Of a DNA stretch of 55,012 nt, positions 19,706 to 28,634 are shown in pieces. The notes under the pieces were generated by a model. The model was not told the DNA's origin. It ran no database searches and worked only from the letters and a program-made list of their open reading frames with translations. A program made the translations under genes and the position numbers. Each line of letters begins with the position of its first letter. Position 1 is the first letter of the stretch. The DNA lies in the NCBI GenBank assembly GCA_963169045.1, contig CAUJDF010000030.1, positions 1 to 55,012 of the forward strand, in the 5' to 3' direction. Origin of the DNA: Myxococcota bacterium. GTDB lineage: Bacteria; Myxococcota_A; Bradymonadia; UBA7976; UBA1532.

Positions 19706-21423
19706 GGCGCGCCGCCCGCCAGCGCCAGCCGGACGAGCTCCGGCACGAAGCCGCCGGCGACCGGCGGCGGCGCCGTCACCGCGCCCGGCGCGACGATGCG
19801 GCAGCCGGTGGCGCAGGTGTCGGCCAGCCGGCGGACCTCGTCGAGGTCGACGCGCTCGAACGTCGTCGCGGCGTAGTGCGCGTTGAGGTGGTCGACCACG
19901 CGGGCGAGCTCGTTGGCGACGCCGGTCTCGACGGCGCGGAAGCCGGCCACCACCGCGTCGACGAGCGACGGCGACGGGGCGGCGCGGCCGCGGCCGATGC
20001 CGGTGTAGCCGAGGCCCCCGAGCGAGCCGCGCTTCCAGGTGTTGCAGCCGTCGACCACGCCCACGGGGCGGCCCGCGAAGAGCTGCGCGCCGGCCTCGCG
20101 GTACGGCGCGTGCGGCTGGCAGACGAAGGCCAGCGCCGCGCCCTCGAGCGCCGAGTCGAGCGACTGCGTGTAGACCCGGTCGAGGCCGGTCTTCTTGAGG
20201 TTCTGGTCGTGGGGCCGCACGTAGGGATCGTGCAACGTCACGGTGCAGCCGCGCTCGAGCAGCCGCTGCGCCAGCGAGAGCGCCGGCGAGTTGCGCGTGT
20301 CGTCGGAGTCGAAACGATAGGCGACGCCCATCACCGCGACCTTCTTGCCCTTCACGTCGCCGAACGCGCGCTCCGCGAGGCCGATCGTGGCGTCCGGGGA
20401 GGCGTCGTTGATGCGCCGCGCCGCGTGGATGAGGCTCTGCGCCATCGTGCCGGGGACGTCGCGGTTGAGACGCCAGCGCAGCAGGATGCCATCCTTCGGC
20501 AGGCAGTGGCCGCCGACGCCCACGGTGGGCACGAGCAGGTCGCCGACCGGCACGGCGGCCGCGTCCTGGGAGGCGGTGTCGCTCGCGGTGAGGCGTGCGT
20601 TGACCGCGTCGCGCAGCGCGAAGAAGTCGACGTCGTGGTCGTCGCACCAGCGCACGACCTCGGCGGCGTAGGCGATGCGCACGTCGCGGTAGGCGTTCTC
20701 GAGCGTCTTGACCACTTCGGCGGTCAAGCTGTTGGTGGTGAACACCGTGCCTTCGGTCACGATGTGCTGGTAGATGTGCTTCACCAGCTCGGGCGTGACG
20801 GGGCTGAGGCCGCCGGCGAGCTTGTCGGCCTGGGCCACGCGCTCGATGAGGCGCCCCGGCATCACCCGGTTGGGGCTGTTGGCGAGCAGGACGTCGCGGC
20901 CCTCTTCGAGGCCGACGTCGCGGAAGTGGTCCCGCACGATCGTCGCCATCGACGACGGCGCCAGGGTCGACTCGATGACCACCAGCGGCACGTTGTCCGC
21001 GGGCTTGCGCGCCAGCGCCTTCGCCACCTGGGAGAGCGCCGAGTGCAGCGGCCCGTAGTCGGGGTCGAGGCCGTCCTTGTCGGTCTGGACGCAGACGAGC
21101 ACGACGTCGGCGTCGTACAGGTCGCCGAACTCGTCGGTGGCCGACAGGCGGCCGGCCTTCACGGTGCGGCCGATGAGGTCCTCGAGGCCCGGCTCGATGC
21201 CGCCGATGGGCGACCGGCCGTTGTTGATCGCGTCGACCTTCCAGCCCGAGGTCTCGGACCGGCGCTGCACGACATGCACCTTCGCGTCGCGCCCGAACGC
21301 GCCGCGCTCGCACGCGCCCGCCAGCAGGGCGGCCATGGGCATGCCCACGATGCCCGGCCCCACGACGGCGATCTTGCGGATGTCCCAACCCCGAACCCCG
21401 CCCGATTCCAGATTCAGCGGCAT
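19702..21423 (-). CDS. UDP-sugar dehydrogenase (nucleotide-sugar dehydrogenase)
   Basis: A 573-residue NAD-dependent sugar dehydrogenase, longer than the usual 430-450 because of a C-terminal extension (about 475-573). Rossmann motif VGPGIVG (21-27), ESTLAPSS, NSPNRVMPG, central-domain Asn/Lys region and the catalytic C307 in GVGGHCLPKDG. It should oxidise a UDP-hexose(-NAc) to a uronic acid; the exact sugar (glucose, GlcNAc or ManNAc) cannot be read from the sequence. The uronate fits the AsnB-type amidotransferase next door, which could amidate it. 15 nt downstream of asnB. Confidence 0.9.
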   Translation of the reverse strand: MPLNLESGGVRGWDIRKIAVVGPGIVGMPMAALLAGACERGAFGRDAKVHVVQRRSETSGWKVDAINNGRSPIGGIEPGLEDLIGRTVKAGRLSATDEFGDLYDADVVLVCVQTDKDGLDPDYGPLHSALSQVAKALARKPADNVPLVVIESTLAPSSMATIVRDHFRDVGLEEGRDVLLANSPNRVMPGRLIERVAQADKLAGGLSPVTPELVKHIYQHIVTEGTVFTTNSLTAEVVKTLENAYRDVRIAYAAEVVRWCDDHDVDFFALRDAVNARLTASDTASQDAAAVPVGDLLVPTVGVGGHCLPKDGILLRWRLNRDVPGTMAQSLIHAARRINDASPDATIGLAERAFGDVKGKKVAVMGVAYRFDSDDTRNSPALSLAQRLLERGCTVTLHDPYVRPHDQNLKKTGLDRVYTQSLDSALEGAALAFVCQPHAPYREAGAQLFAGRPVGVVDGCNTWKRGSLGGLGYTGIGRGRAAPSPSLVDAVVAGFRAVETGVANELARVVDHLNAHYAATTFERVDLDEVRRLADTCATGCRIVAPGAVTAPPPVAGGFVPELVRLALAGGAP

Positions 21424-21438
21424 CGTCGCCTCTCCCTG

Positions 21439-23376
21439 TCAGTTCACTTCCATGGGGCGAGCCTCGGTCGCGGCGCCCTTTTTCACCGCGGCCGCGTCGT
21501 CGAAGAACCGGTTGAACCACAGCTCGAGGGACAAGAGACCCCAGAGCTTGCGGCTGAACGGCTCCTCCTCGCCGAGCAGCCGGTCCACCATCGACGAGTC
21601 GAACAAACCCCGTTCGCGGCACCGGCGCGACATCAGCGTGTCGCGGAAGAACTGGTTCGAGCGCCCGCGCGCCCACTCGTGGAGCGGCACGGGGAAACCC
21701 ATCTTGTCCTTGCGGTCGATCACCCGCGCCGGCAGCACGTCCCGCGAGGCCTGCCGCAGCAGGTACTTCAACCGGCCGCCGCTGAACTTCAGGCGCGGCG
21801 GCAGGCGCCCCACCAGGTCGGCGATACGGCGATCGAGCAGCGGCACGCGCGACTCGAGCGAGACGGCCATGCTGACGCGGTCTTCCACGTGCAGCAGCGC
21901 CGGGAGCACCGCCGTCAGGTCGAAGCACAGCATCTTGTTGATGTAGGACAGCGTGTCCGGCTGTACGAACACGCTCTCGAAGCGCTGGTACACCTGGTCG
22001 GCGTCGTAGGTGGCGCGGAAGCCGGCGTCGAAGAGGGACAGCGAGTCCTCGCTGCGGTCGATCAACCGGAAATAGCGACGCTCCATCGAATCGAACAGCC
22101 CCCGACCCCAGAAGCGGCGCAGCATCGGCACGTACTGCTGGATCGAAGCCAGGTTCGGCACGATCGAGTGCAGTGAGACGATGTGCTCGCCCTCTTCGAA
22201 GGTGTCGAAGATGCCACCCTTGAGCGCCTGCTCGAGGTAGGCGACGAGATAGCGCGCGTAGCCGCCGAAGAGCTCGTCGCCACCCTGGCCGCCGAGGGCG
22301 ACCTTCACCTCCTGGGCGGCGCGCTTCGAGACCATGTACTGCGGGAAGAGACCCGGCCCCGCCAGCGGCTCGTCCATGTGCCACATCAGCGTGGGCAGCA
22401 CGTCGACGAAGTCGTCCTCGGTGGGGGTGATCGTCACGAGCCGGGCGCCCGCGGCCTCGGCGACGTCGATGGCGTAGCGCGACTCGTCGTAGGCCTCGCC
22501 CTCGTCGAAGCGGCCGTGGTAGGCGCTCAGGCCCTGGCAACGGCGCGCGGCCAGCGAGGTGACGAGGCTCGAGTCGAGGCCGCCGGAAAGGTGCGCGCCC
22601 ACCGGCACGTCGCTGCGGACCTGCAGGCGAATCGTGTCGTCGAGCAGCGCGCGGATCTCTTCGACGGCGCGCGCCTCGGTGTACGTGGGGTCGATGACGT
22701 ACGACGGGCGCCAGTAGCGATGCGTGTCCACGGTGCCGTCGAAGAGGTCGACGATCTGGAAGTGCGCGGGCATCACCTTGTGCACGCCCCGGAACAGCGT
22801 GCCTTCGTCCAGCGTGAACTGGAAGGTGACGTAGTCCTGCAGGCGCTGCTCGTCGAGCCGCGGCTCGATGTCCGGGTGGACCAGGAGCGCCTTGATCTCC
22901 GACGCATAGGCGATGAAGTCGCGTCCGATGTAGGTGTACAGCGGCTTGATGCCGAAGTGGTCGCGCGCGACGAAGGCGCGGCGGCGCGGCTTGTCCCAGA
23001 TGACGAACGCGAACATGCCGTTGAGGTGCTCGAGGCAGTGCTCGCCCCAGTGGCGGTACGCCTCGAGGAGCACCTCGGTGTCGCTGTTCGTCTTGAAGTT
23101 CGCGCCGCGCTTCACCAGCTCCTGGCGGAGCTCGACGTAGTTGTAGATCTCGCCGTTGAAGACGATCCACAGGTCCCCGCGGGCGTCGGACATCGGCTGG
23201 TGTCCGGCGGCGAGGTCGATGATGGAGAGACGGTGGTGGAACAGGCCCACGCCGTTCTCGATATGCACGCCCTTGTCGTCGGGACCACGGTGGGCCAGCG
23301 TGTCGCCCATCCGCTCGAGCAACGAGAGCGAGACGGGGCGGCCACGGCGGCCGAGCAGGGCGACGAACCCGCACAT
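21439..23376 (-). CDS. asnB: AsnB-type glutamine-dependent amidotransferase
   Basis: A 645-residue asparagine-synthase family protein: class II glutaminase with Cys2 as nucleophile (MCGFVAL), RHRGPD-type loop AHRGPDD, FNGEIYN; then the ATP-pyrophosphatase SGGLDSS and GGQGGDELFGGYARY. In polysaccharide clusters, including those linked to exosortase A, such enzymes are thought to amidate sugar carboxylates rather than make asparagine; the neighbouring sugar dehydrogenase supports that. The stop-start gaps on both sides are 4-15 nt. Confidence 0.93.
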   Translation of the reverse strand: MCGFVALLGRRGRPVSLSLLERMGDTLAHRGPDDKGVHIENGVGLFHHRLSIIDLAAGHQPMSDARGDLWIVFNGEIYNYVELRQELVKRGANFKTNSDTEVLLEAYRHWGEHCLEHLNGMFAFVIWDKPRRRAFVARDHFGIKPLYTYIGRDFIAYASEIKALLVHPDIEPRLDEQRLQDYVTFQFTLDEGTLFRGVHKVMPAHFQIVDLFDGTVDTHRYWRPSYVIDPTYTEARAVEEIRALLDDTIRLQVRSDVPVGAHLSGGLDSSLVTSLAARRCQGLSAYHGRFDEGEAYDESRYAIDVAEAAGARLVTITPTEDDFVDVLPTLMWHMDEPLAGPGLFPQYMVSKRAAQEVKVALGGQGGDELFGGYARYLVAYLEQALKGGIFDTFEEGEHIVSLHSIVPNLASIQQYVPMLRRFWGRGLFDSMERRYFRLIDRSEDSLSLFDAGFRATYDADQVYQRFESVFVQPDTLSYINKMLCFDLTAVLPALLHVEDRVSMAVSLESRVPLLDRRIADLVGRLPPRLKFSGGRLKYLLRQASRDVLPARVIDRKDKMGFPVPLHEWARGRSNQFFRDTLMSRRCRERGLFDSSMVDRLLGEEEPFSRKLWGLLSLELWFNRFFDDAAAVKKGAATEARPMEVN

Positions 23377-23380
23377 GGGC

Positions 23381-24361
23381 TTACCAGGCCTCCGACGCCG
23401 GGCGCACGGGCAGGTCGCGCCGCGTCGCCTGCGCCTCCGCGAACTTGGACATCGGGGTGAGCTCGAAGTGCGTCTTCAGCGCCTCGAGCACCCGCAGGAA
23501 GACCTCGCGCTTGCGCTGTCGGTCGAGGTCCATGCCGGGGAAGAAGCGCAGCGAGGGGGCCTGGTCGCCGCCGAGGACGTCGAGCGGGTGCAGAAGGAAG
23601 CTGACGGGCGTTCCGGTGGCGCGGCACGTCCGGGCCGCGCCCTCGAGGTAGGTGCGCATGGCCCCGTCGGAGTATCGGGCGAGGTACAGCAGGTAGCTCA
23701 GGTGGAACGGGGAGCGCACGCCGGGGATCGTCGTGACCGGCAGCTCGAGCAGGTGACCGCCGTCGAGCTGCCAGCGGTACGGCTTGTTGGGGCGCAGGCC
23801 GTCCTTGAAGCGGCCGAAGAGCATCGAGCGCTCGGCGCGCTGTTCGGGCGTGAGCTTCGCCGCCTTGAAGTAGTAGGCGCGCGCCAGCGGGCCGATGAAC
23901 GTGGGCAGCGTCGAGGCGTCGTAGCGGTAGCCCAGCTCGTGCAGCACGTGGAGCACGTCGCCGCTGAGGCTGAAGCCGGGACCGCGGAAGCCGACGGGCT
24001 TGTGGCCGGTGACGCGCTCGATGTGCCGCTCCGCCTCGCCGAGCTCGCGGCGCAGCTGCTCGCGGCTGTAACGGTGCAGCCACGGCTCGTGGTGGAACGA
24101 GTGGTTGCCGACCTCGTGGCCGCGGCGCACGAGCTCGCGGAGCGCGTCCGCATTCTTGTCGAGCGCGGCGTCCTGCCCGACCACGAAGAACGTGATCTTC
24201 AGCTGCAGCTCGTCGAGCAGGTCGCAGACGTAGGGCACGAACACGTCGAGGTACGAGGGGTGCTCGCTCCACGCCGGGCTGCCGTGGGTCTTCAGATAGG
24301 ACCACTCGTTGTCGACGTCGAGGGAGAGGCCGGCCAGCGGCCGACGCGGGCTTCGAGCCAT
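23381..24361 (-). CDS. Polysaccharide deacetylase (NodB homology)
   Basis: A 326-residue cytosolic or peripheral deacetylase. NodB motifs: LSLDVDNEWSYL, the metal-binding GNHSFHHEPW, GFRGPGFSLSGD and a C-terminal FLLHPLDVLGG. It is a second deacetylase in the operon, distinct from the fused one at 18032-19705 and lacking its DUF3473-type end. No signal peptide, so it may act on a lipid-linked intermediate. ATG start; 4 nt upstream of asnB. Confidence 0.9.
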   Translation of the reverse strand: MARSPRRPLAGLSLDVDNEWSYLKTHGSPAWSEHPSYLDVFVPYVCDLLDELQLKITFFVVGQDAALDKNADALRELVRRGHEVGNHSFHHEPWLHRYSREQLRRELGEAERHIERVTGHKPVGFRGPGFSLSGDVLHVLHELGYRYDASTLPTFIGPLARAYYFKAAKLTPEQRAERSMLFGRFKDGLRPNKPYRWQLDGGHLLELPVTTIPGVRSPFHLSYLLYLARYSDGAMRTYLEGAARTCRATGTPVSFLLHPLDVLGGDQAPSLRFFPGMDLDRQRKREVFLRVLEALKTHFELTPMSKFAEAQATRRDLPVRPASEAW

Positions 24362-24374
24362 GGCGGACCTCCGG

Positions 24375-25700
24375 TCAGCGGCGGGCCAACAGGCGCGCGA
24401 GCGCCTCGGCCTTCTGGTTCGCGAGGGCGACGGTCTCGTTGTTGTTGAGCGTGCCGTTCACGATCTGCGAGGAGTTGGCCACCCAGACGCCGGGCACCGT
24501 GGTCTCGGTGTACGGGCAGGTGTCCGTGGAGTACCCGAGCGTGGGCAGCGCCAGCACGTGCCTCGCGCGGGCCACCTCGAATGCCTGGACCTGATTCCTG
24601 TGGAAATGCGGGTACATGCGCTCGATGGCCGACAGGAAGCGCTCCCGGATGGCGTCGTCGTCCTCGCTCCAGAAGGGATCCTCCTGGGTGAGGTAGCGCG
24701 GCAGGTACACGAGCGAGCGCCCGCCGAACGTCTCGCGGTCGACGAGCGCCGTCATCTCGATCACCGCCGTGAAGGGCACCCAGTCCTCCGTGATGTTGGT
24801 CACGTAGTAATCGGCGAGCGGGCGATCGAGCAGAAGCGAGGCGCAGGCGATTCCCTGGTATTCGGTGCGATCGAGGCGGCGGGTGTCGGTGGGGCCGAGG
24901 TCCGGCACGAGGCGGCGCACGACCGGCGAGGGCACGGTGAGCGCGGCGCCGTCGAAGGTGCGGGTGGCGCCCTGCAGGGCGACGCGGACGCCCTTCGCGT
25001 CGGGGCGGACCTCGGCGACGCGCGCGTCGCAGACCATCTCGACGCCGGCCTCGCGCAGCTTCCGCTCGAAGCGGTCGAGCACGGTGGCGTAGCCGCCCTC
25101 GACGTAGCCGAACATCTCCTTCTTGAGGCCCGAGCGGCGCGCCGCATACATGCGGGCGATCGTCGTCCAGATGAAGGCGGCGCTGGCATGGCGGTAGTTG
25201 TCGCCGAGCTTGGCGCGCAGCAGCGGCAGCCAGATCTTCTCGAAGGTGCGATCGCCCGACAGGCGCCGCAGCCAGTCGGCGACCGGGACCGACTCGAGCG
25301 GACCCGGATCGCGGATCTTCGAGGCATAGAAGATCGTGCCGCCCAGGCGCAGCTTGTCGACGAGCCGCAGCGGCGGGAAGCGCAGGAACTCGATGGTGTC
25401 GGACATCGAGTACAGCTGGCCGTCGGTGTAGAAGCCGGTCTTCGTCGTGCGCCACAGCAGGCGATCGGCGAGGCCGAGCTCCTCGAGCAGGCCGCGCATG
25501 TGCAGGTCGGACATGAGGATGACGTGGTAGAAGCGGTCCCACGTCACGTCGCCCAGGCGCCACGCGCTCGCCAGGCCGCCGGGCCGGGGGGCCGCCTCGA
25601 AGATCGTCACCGCGTGGCCCTGCTGCCGCAGGCGCCAGGCCAGCGTCATCCCCAGCATGCCGCCGCCGACGACGGCGACCGTCCGGCTGGTGCCCGTCAC
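24375..25700 (-). CDS. FAD-dependent amine-oxidase/protoporphyrinogen-oxidase-like protein
   Basis: A 441-residue flavoprotein, GTG start. Dinucleotide motif VAVVGGGMLGMTLAWRL then FEAAPRPGGLASAW, and a C-terminal FAD loop (VPGVWVANSSQIVNGTLNNN). In sugar clusters this group includes UDP-galactopyranose-mutase-like and desaturase-like proteins; the substrate is not evident. First gene of the polysaccharide operon, divergent from the Kazal lipoprotein. Confidence 0.88.
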   Translation of the reverse strand: MTGTSRTVAVVGGGMLGMTLAWRLRQQGHAVTIFEAAPRPGGLASAWRLGDVTWDRFYHVILMSDLHMRGLLEELGLADRLLWRTTKTGFYTDGQLYSMSDTIEFLRFPPLRLVDKLRLGGTIFYASKIRDPGPLESVPVADWLRRLSGDRTFEKIWLPLLRAKLGDNYRHASAAFIWTTIARMYAARRSGLKKEMFGYVEGGYATVLDRFERKLREAGVEMVCDARVAEVRPDAKGVRVALQGATRTFDGAALTVPSPVVRRLVPDLGPTDTRRLDRTEYQGIACASLLLDRPLADYYVTNITEDWVPFTAVIEMTALVDRETFGGRSLVYLPRYLTQEDPFWSEDDDAIRERFLSAIERMYPHFHRNQVQAFEVARARHVLALPTLGYSTDTCPYTETTVPGVWVANSSQIVNGTLNNNETVALANQKAEALARLLARR

Positions 25701-25735
25701 GTGCTCGCGCCTCGCTCTCCCGGGATTGGGCGACC

Positions 25736-25763
25736 ATGGTAGCCGGGCAGGCGCGGGATCCAA
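25736..25763 (-). promoter_or_regulatory. Possible promoter of the polysaccharide operon
   Basis: On the minus strand TTGGAT (25763-25758) and TACCAT (25741-25736), spacer 16. Partial matches only, but positioned 36 bases before the GTG at 25700. Confidence 0.3.
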
Positions 25764-25916
25764 AGCTTCCGGCCGAACATCGGGCTGCACGCGCATCGGG
25801 AAGCTCCTGGAGAGCCGCAGCGTGAGGTGTTCGCTGAGTGTGCGGTCCACGGCCTCGGCCCCTCCGTCCGCTACTCTGAGCATCGAGCGCGACGGCGGTC
25901 GCGCCGCGGGTGACGC

Positions 25917-25946
25917 TCGACACGAACCGGCCTCGCTGCCTAAGGT
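25917..25946 (+). promoter_or_regulatory. Possible promoter of the Kazal lipoprotein gene
   Basis: TCGACA (25917-25922) is a 5/6 match to -35; TAAGGT (25941-25946) is a weak -10 at 18-bp spacing. The lipoprotein ATG is 57 bases downstream with an AGGAGGCGGGGAG ribosome site. Confidence 0.3.
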
Positions 25947-26003
25947 TTCCACCGAACGTTGGCGGCGGTTCCGACGCCGAACAGGAGGCGGGGAGTGGCT
26001 ACG

Positions 26004-27434
26004 ATGAAGCGTCGCGGAGGCGCGTGGTTGGCCCTGACGATCGCGCTTGCGACGTGGGGCTGCGACACCGAGGACGGAGGCGCCGAGGGCGGCGGCGGGG
26101 CGGACGCCTCGGTGAACGGCGGCGGAGGCGCCGGCGGCGAGGGTGGCGCCGGAGGCGTCGGCGGGGCCGGCGGACAGGGTGGCGTCGGCGGGGCCGGCGG
26201 ACAGGGCGGCGCCGGAGGCGTCGGCGGGGCCGGCGGACAGGGAGGCGTCGGCGGGGCCGGCGGACAGGGTGGCGCCGGAGGCGTCGGCGGGGCCGGCGGC
26301 GAGGGTGGCGCCGGAGGCGTCGGCGGGGCCGGCGGCGAGGGCGGCGCCGGAGGCATCGGCGGGGCCGGCGGTCAGGGCGGGGCCGGCGGCATGCCGTGCG
26401 TCTGTCCGGAGATCTTCGCGCCTGTCTGTGGCATCGACGGCCATACCTACGACAACGAGTGCTTCGCTGCCTGCGCAGGCGTCGCGATCGAGGGTCCCGG
26501 CGCCTGCGACGCCGAGTGCCAGCCCGTCCTCTGCGGGCTCTTCTGCGAGAACGGCTTCGTGCGCGACGAGAACGGCTGCGAGGTGTGCCGCTGCGCCGAG
26601 CCGGCGATGTGTCCCGAGGGTCCGGGGGTGCGCTACCACAGCCGCGATCCGGGCGAGTGCGCCGACATCGACTTCGACTGCGCCGCCGGCGAGCGGGGAT
26701 TCAACGACGCCTGCGGCTGCGGCTGTATCGGCGCGCCCGGACAGTGTCTCGACAACTCGCAGTGCGCCGCCGGCGAGCGCTGCGAGGAGGGACGCTGCGT
26801 CGCGCTCGACTGCGTCTGCCCGGCCAACTACGACCCGGTGTGCGGCGTCGACGGCCGCACCTACGGCAACGCCTGCGCGGCGGCCTGCGCCCGTGTCGAA
26901 GTGGCCTACCGCGGCGAGTGCCGCGAGCCGGCCATGTGCCCGGATCCGAACGCGCCGGGGGTGCGTTACGTCAGCGACGACCCGGAACGCTGCGCCGTGG
27001 CGCGGTTCTTCTGCGAGGACGGCGAGGAGGCGTTCAACAACGAGTGCGGCTGCGGCTGCATCGGCGGCGCCGGCCAGTGCCGCGACAACTCGCAGTGCGC
27101 CGTCGGCGAGCGTTGCGAGGAGGGGCGTTGTGTCGCGCTCGACTGCATCTGCCCCGCGAACTACGACCCGGTGTGCGGCGTCGATGGCCGCACCTACGGC
27201 AACGCCTGCGGCGCTGCGTGCGCCCGCGTCGAGGTGGCGTACCGCGGCGAGTGCCGCGAGGAGCAGCGCTGCGCCGCCGGCGAGATCTTCGGCGACGGCG
27301 CCTGTCGCCCGCTCTGCCACGGCGACCAGGACTGCCCCGCCGGAATGACCTGCAACGCCGGCGACGTCTGCCTGCGCGATCCGTCCTGCCCGATGTGCGC
27401 CGTGTGCGCCGGCTGGTGCGCCGCCGCCCGCTGA
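26004..27434 (+). CDS. Gly-rich lipoprotein with three Kazal inhibitor domains and an antistasin-like module
   Basis: A 476-residue surface lipoprotein: hydrophobic signal to WGC (lipobox, about residue 20), an acidic/Gly stretch, a GGx-repeat stalk of about 95 residues, then Cys-rich modules. Three Kazal-type domains show the pattern CxCP...PVCG.DG.TY.N.C...C; the last two are near identical. Between the first and second lies an antistasin-like module (VLCGLFCENGF...NGCEVCRC). Two copies of a distinct Cys-rich segment (ECGCGCIG / ACGCGCIG plus NSQCA.GERCEEG) precede the later Kazal units. Kazal and antistasin folds inhibit serine proteases, so a protective or prey-interaction role is plausible. 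It ends with a short Cys-rich tail. Preferred ATG has the AGGAGG site. Confidence 0.88.
   Translation: MKRRGGAWLALTIALATWGCDTEDGGAEGGGGADASVNGGGGAGGEGGAGGVGGAGGQGGVGGAGGQGGAGGVGGAGGQGGVGGAGGQGGAGGVGGAGGEGGAGGVGGAGGEGGAGGIGGAGGQGGAGGMPCVCPEIFAPVCGIDGHTYDNECFAACAGVAIEGPGACDAECQPVLCGLFCENGFVRDENGCEVCRCAEPAMCPEGPGVRYHSRDPGECADIDFDCAAGERGFNDACGCGCIGAPGQCLDNSQCAAGERCEEGRCVALDCVCPANYDPVCGVDGRTYGNACAAACARVEVAYRGECREPAMCPDPNAPGVRYVSDDPERCAVARFFCEDGEEAFNNECGCGCIGGAGQCRDNSQCAVGERCEEGRCVALDCICPANYDPVCGVDGRTYGNACGAACARVEVAYRGECREEQRCAAGEIFGDGACRPLCHGDQDCPAGMTCNAGDVCLRDPSCPMCAVCAGWCAAAR
26114..26392 (+). repeat. Gly-rich coding tandem repeat
   Basis: The stalk of the Kazal lipoprotein is built from a roughly 30-nt unit (GGCGTCGGCGGGGCCGGCGG plus CAGGGTGGC or GAGGGTGGC variants) repeated about nine times, encoding GGVGGAGGQGG-like triplets. 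Near-identical copies suggest recent expansion and length variability between strains. Confidence 0.8.
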
Positions 27435-27531
27435 TCCGACCCGAGCCCCACTTTTCTCCGTCAGGGGCTTGTCGACGCCTCCCGGGTATGACTATGTAGG
27501 TGTTGCACGCCTGCTGTCGGTGGGGGTCGTC

Positions 27532-27771
27532 ATGTCGCGCAGTACTATCGCGGGCTCCGGTGCGGGGCTCGCCGCGTGGCTCTGGCTGCTGGTGGGGGCG
27601 ACGGCGGCGCCGACCGGCGATCCCGCCGCGAGCCGCTACTTCAAGGTGCGGCTGGCGGCGGTGCAGACGCTGGCGCGCCGCGCCGACGCCGCCAGCCTCG
27701 AGCGCCTGCGGGTCCTGACGGCCGACGCCCACCCGCTCGTGCGGTCCGCCGCGCGCCGCTCGCTGCGCTGA
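27532..27771 (+). CDS. Small secreted HEAT-repeat-like protein
   Basis: A 79-residue protein with an N-terminal hydrophobic segment (about 9-25, ending VGATA) that could be a signal peptide or TM anchor, and a C-terminal helical repeat (VRLAAVQTLARR...PLVRSAARRSL) typical of a HEAT repeat. Start chosen at ATG 27532; a longer form from 27469 has no ribosome site. Function unknown. It converges with the SDR gene. Confidence 0.6.
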   Translation: MSRSTIAGSGAGLAAWLWLLVGATAAPTGDPAASRYFKVRLAAVQTLARRADAASLERLRVLTADAHPLVRSAARRSLR

Positions 27772-27778
27772 ACGGGAT

Positions 27779-28576
27779 TCAGCGGGCGCCGGCGAGCCGG
27801 GAGAGCGTGGCGCGGCGCGTCCCGCGGCGCACGAGCGACGGGAAGAGCGCCCGCAGCACGTAAACGCCGGCCAGGCGGCGGGGGACGGTGACCTCGCGCC
27901 GGCCCCGGCGCAGCCCGTCGAACATCGCGTCCACCACGGCCTCGGGCGCGAGCATCCCGCGGCGGGCGACCGACGGCAGCCGCTCGCGGTCCTCGGCAGT
28001 GAAGAACGGCGTGTCCACCGCCGCCGGCAGCACGCTCATGACGTGCACGCCGGCGTCCTCGAGCTCCATCGAGAGCGTCTCCGCCAGACCCACGAGCGCG
28101 AACTTCGAGGCGGCGTAGATGCTCTCGCCCGGGACGCCGAGGCGGCCGGCGACCGAGGCCATGAAGACGATCCACCCCCGGCGCCGCGCGACCATCGGCT
28201 CCACGAGCGCCCGCGTGAACCAGAGCGCGCCGAGGAAGTTCACGCGGACCATGCGCTCCATCTCGTCGAGGCCGTGGTCGACGAAGAGCGCCCGTCCGCC
28301 GAAGCCGGCGTTGTTGACCAGCACGTCGACCGGACCCGCGGCGCGCGCGGCCTCGAGCACCTGCGCGCGATCGCCCACGTCGCAGGGCAGGACGCGGGCC
28401 TCGCCGCCGTCCTCGCGGATCTCGTCGGCGACGCGCTCGCGCGCGGCGCGCCGGCGCGCGACGAGCACGACGCGGGCGCCCTCCGCCGCCAGGCGGCGCG
28501 CGACGAGGCGGCCGATGCCGGAGGAGGCGCCGGTGACCAGCGCGGTGCGTCCCTGGAGGGTGTCGAGCTTCGCCAT
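27779..28576 (-). CDS. SDR-family oxidoreductase
   Basis: A 265-residue classical short-chain dehydrogenase: cofactor motif TGASSGIG (about 15-22), NNAG at about 88-91, catalytic Ser in FMASVAG and the YxxxK motif YAASK. The R-R pair following the first turn (VARRR) suggests NADP preference. Substrate unknown. Monocistronic, divergent from the cNMP-binding gene. Confidence 0.93.
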   Translation of the reverse strand: MAKLDTLQGRTALVTGASSGIGRLVARRLAAEGARVVLVARRRAARERVADEIREDGGEARVLPCDVGDRAQVLEAARAAGPVDVLVNNAGFGGRALFVDHGLDEMERMVRVNFLGALWFTRALVEPMVARRRGWIVFMASVAGRLGVPGESIYAASKFALVGLAETLSMELEDAGVHVMSVLPAAVDTPFFTAEDRERLPSVARRGMLAPEAVVDAMFDGLRRGRREVTVPRRLAGVYVLRALFPSLVRRGTRRATLSRLAGAR

Positions 28577-28634
28577 CGCATACTCGATGCGCCCGCGGGT
28601 GCAAGCAGCGCGGCGTCATGGCAGAAGTACCGAC

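Larger units (their letters stand above)
25701..26003. other. Divergent promoter region between polysaccharide operon and Kazal lipoprotein
   Basis: About 300 bases without a gene. It carries a possible leftward promoter (25736-25763) and a possible rightward promoter (25917-25946), listed separately. I see nothing else of note. Confidence 0.6.

Noticed and set aside
26114-26392. The Gly-rich repeat array as a CRISPR-like array
   Set aside because: The unit is contiguous coding sequence with no spacers and encodes a surface-protein stalk.
24375-27320. A 981-residue frame joining the FAD enzyme to Ala/Val repeats
   Set aside because: The extra part is the antisense of the Gly-rich and Cys-rich lipoprotein; the GTG at 25700 is the right start.
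27435-27531. An AGCCCC / GGGGCT inverted repeat after the Kazal lipoprotein as a terminator
   Set aside because: Six pairs around a 14-nt loop with no T-run; indistinguishable from chance in this composition.
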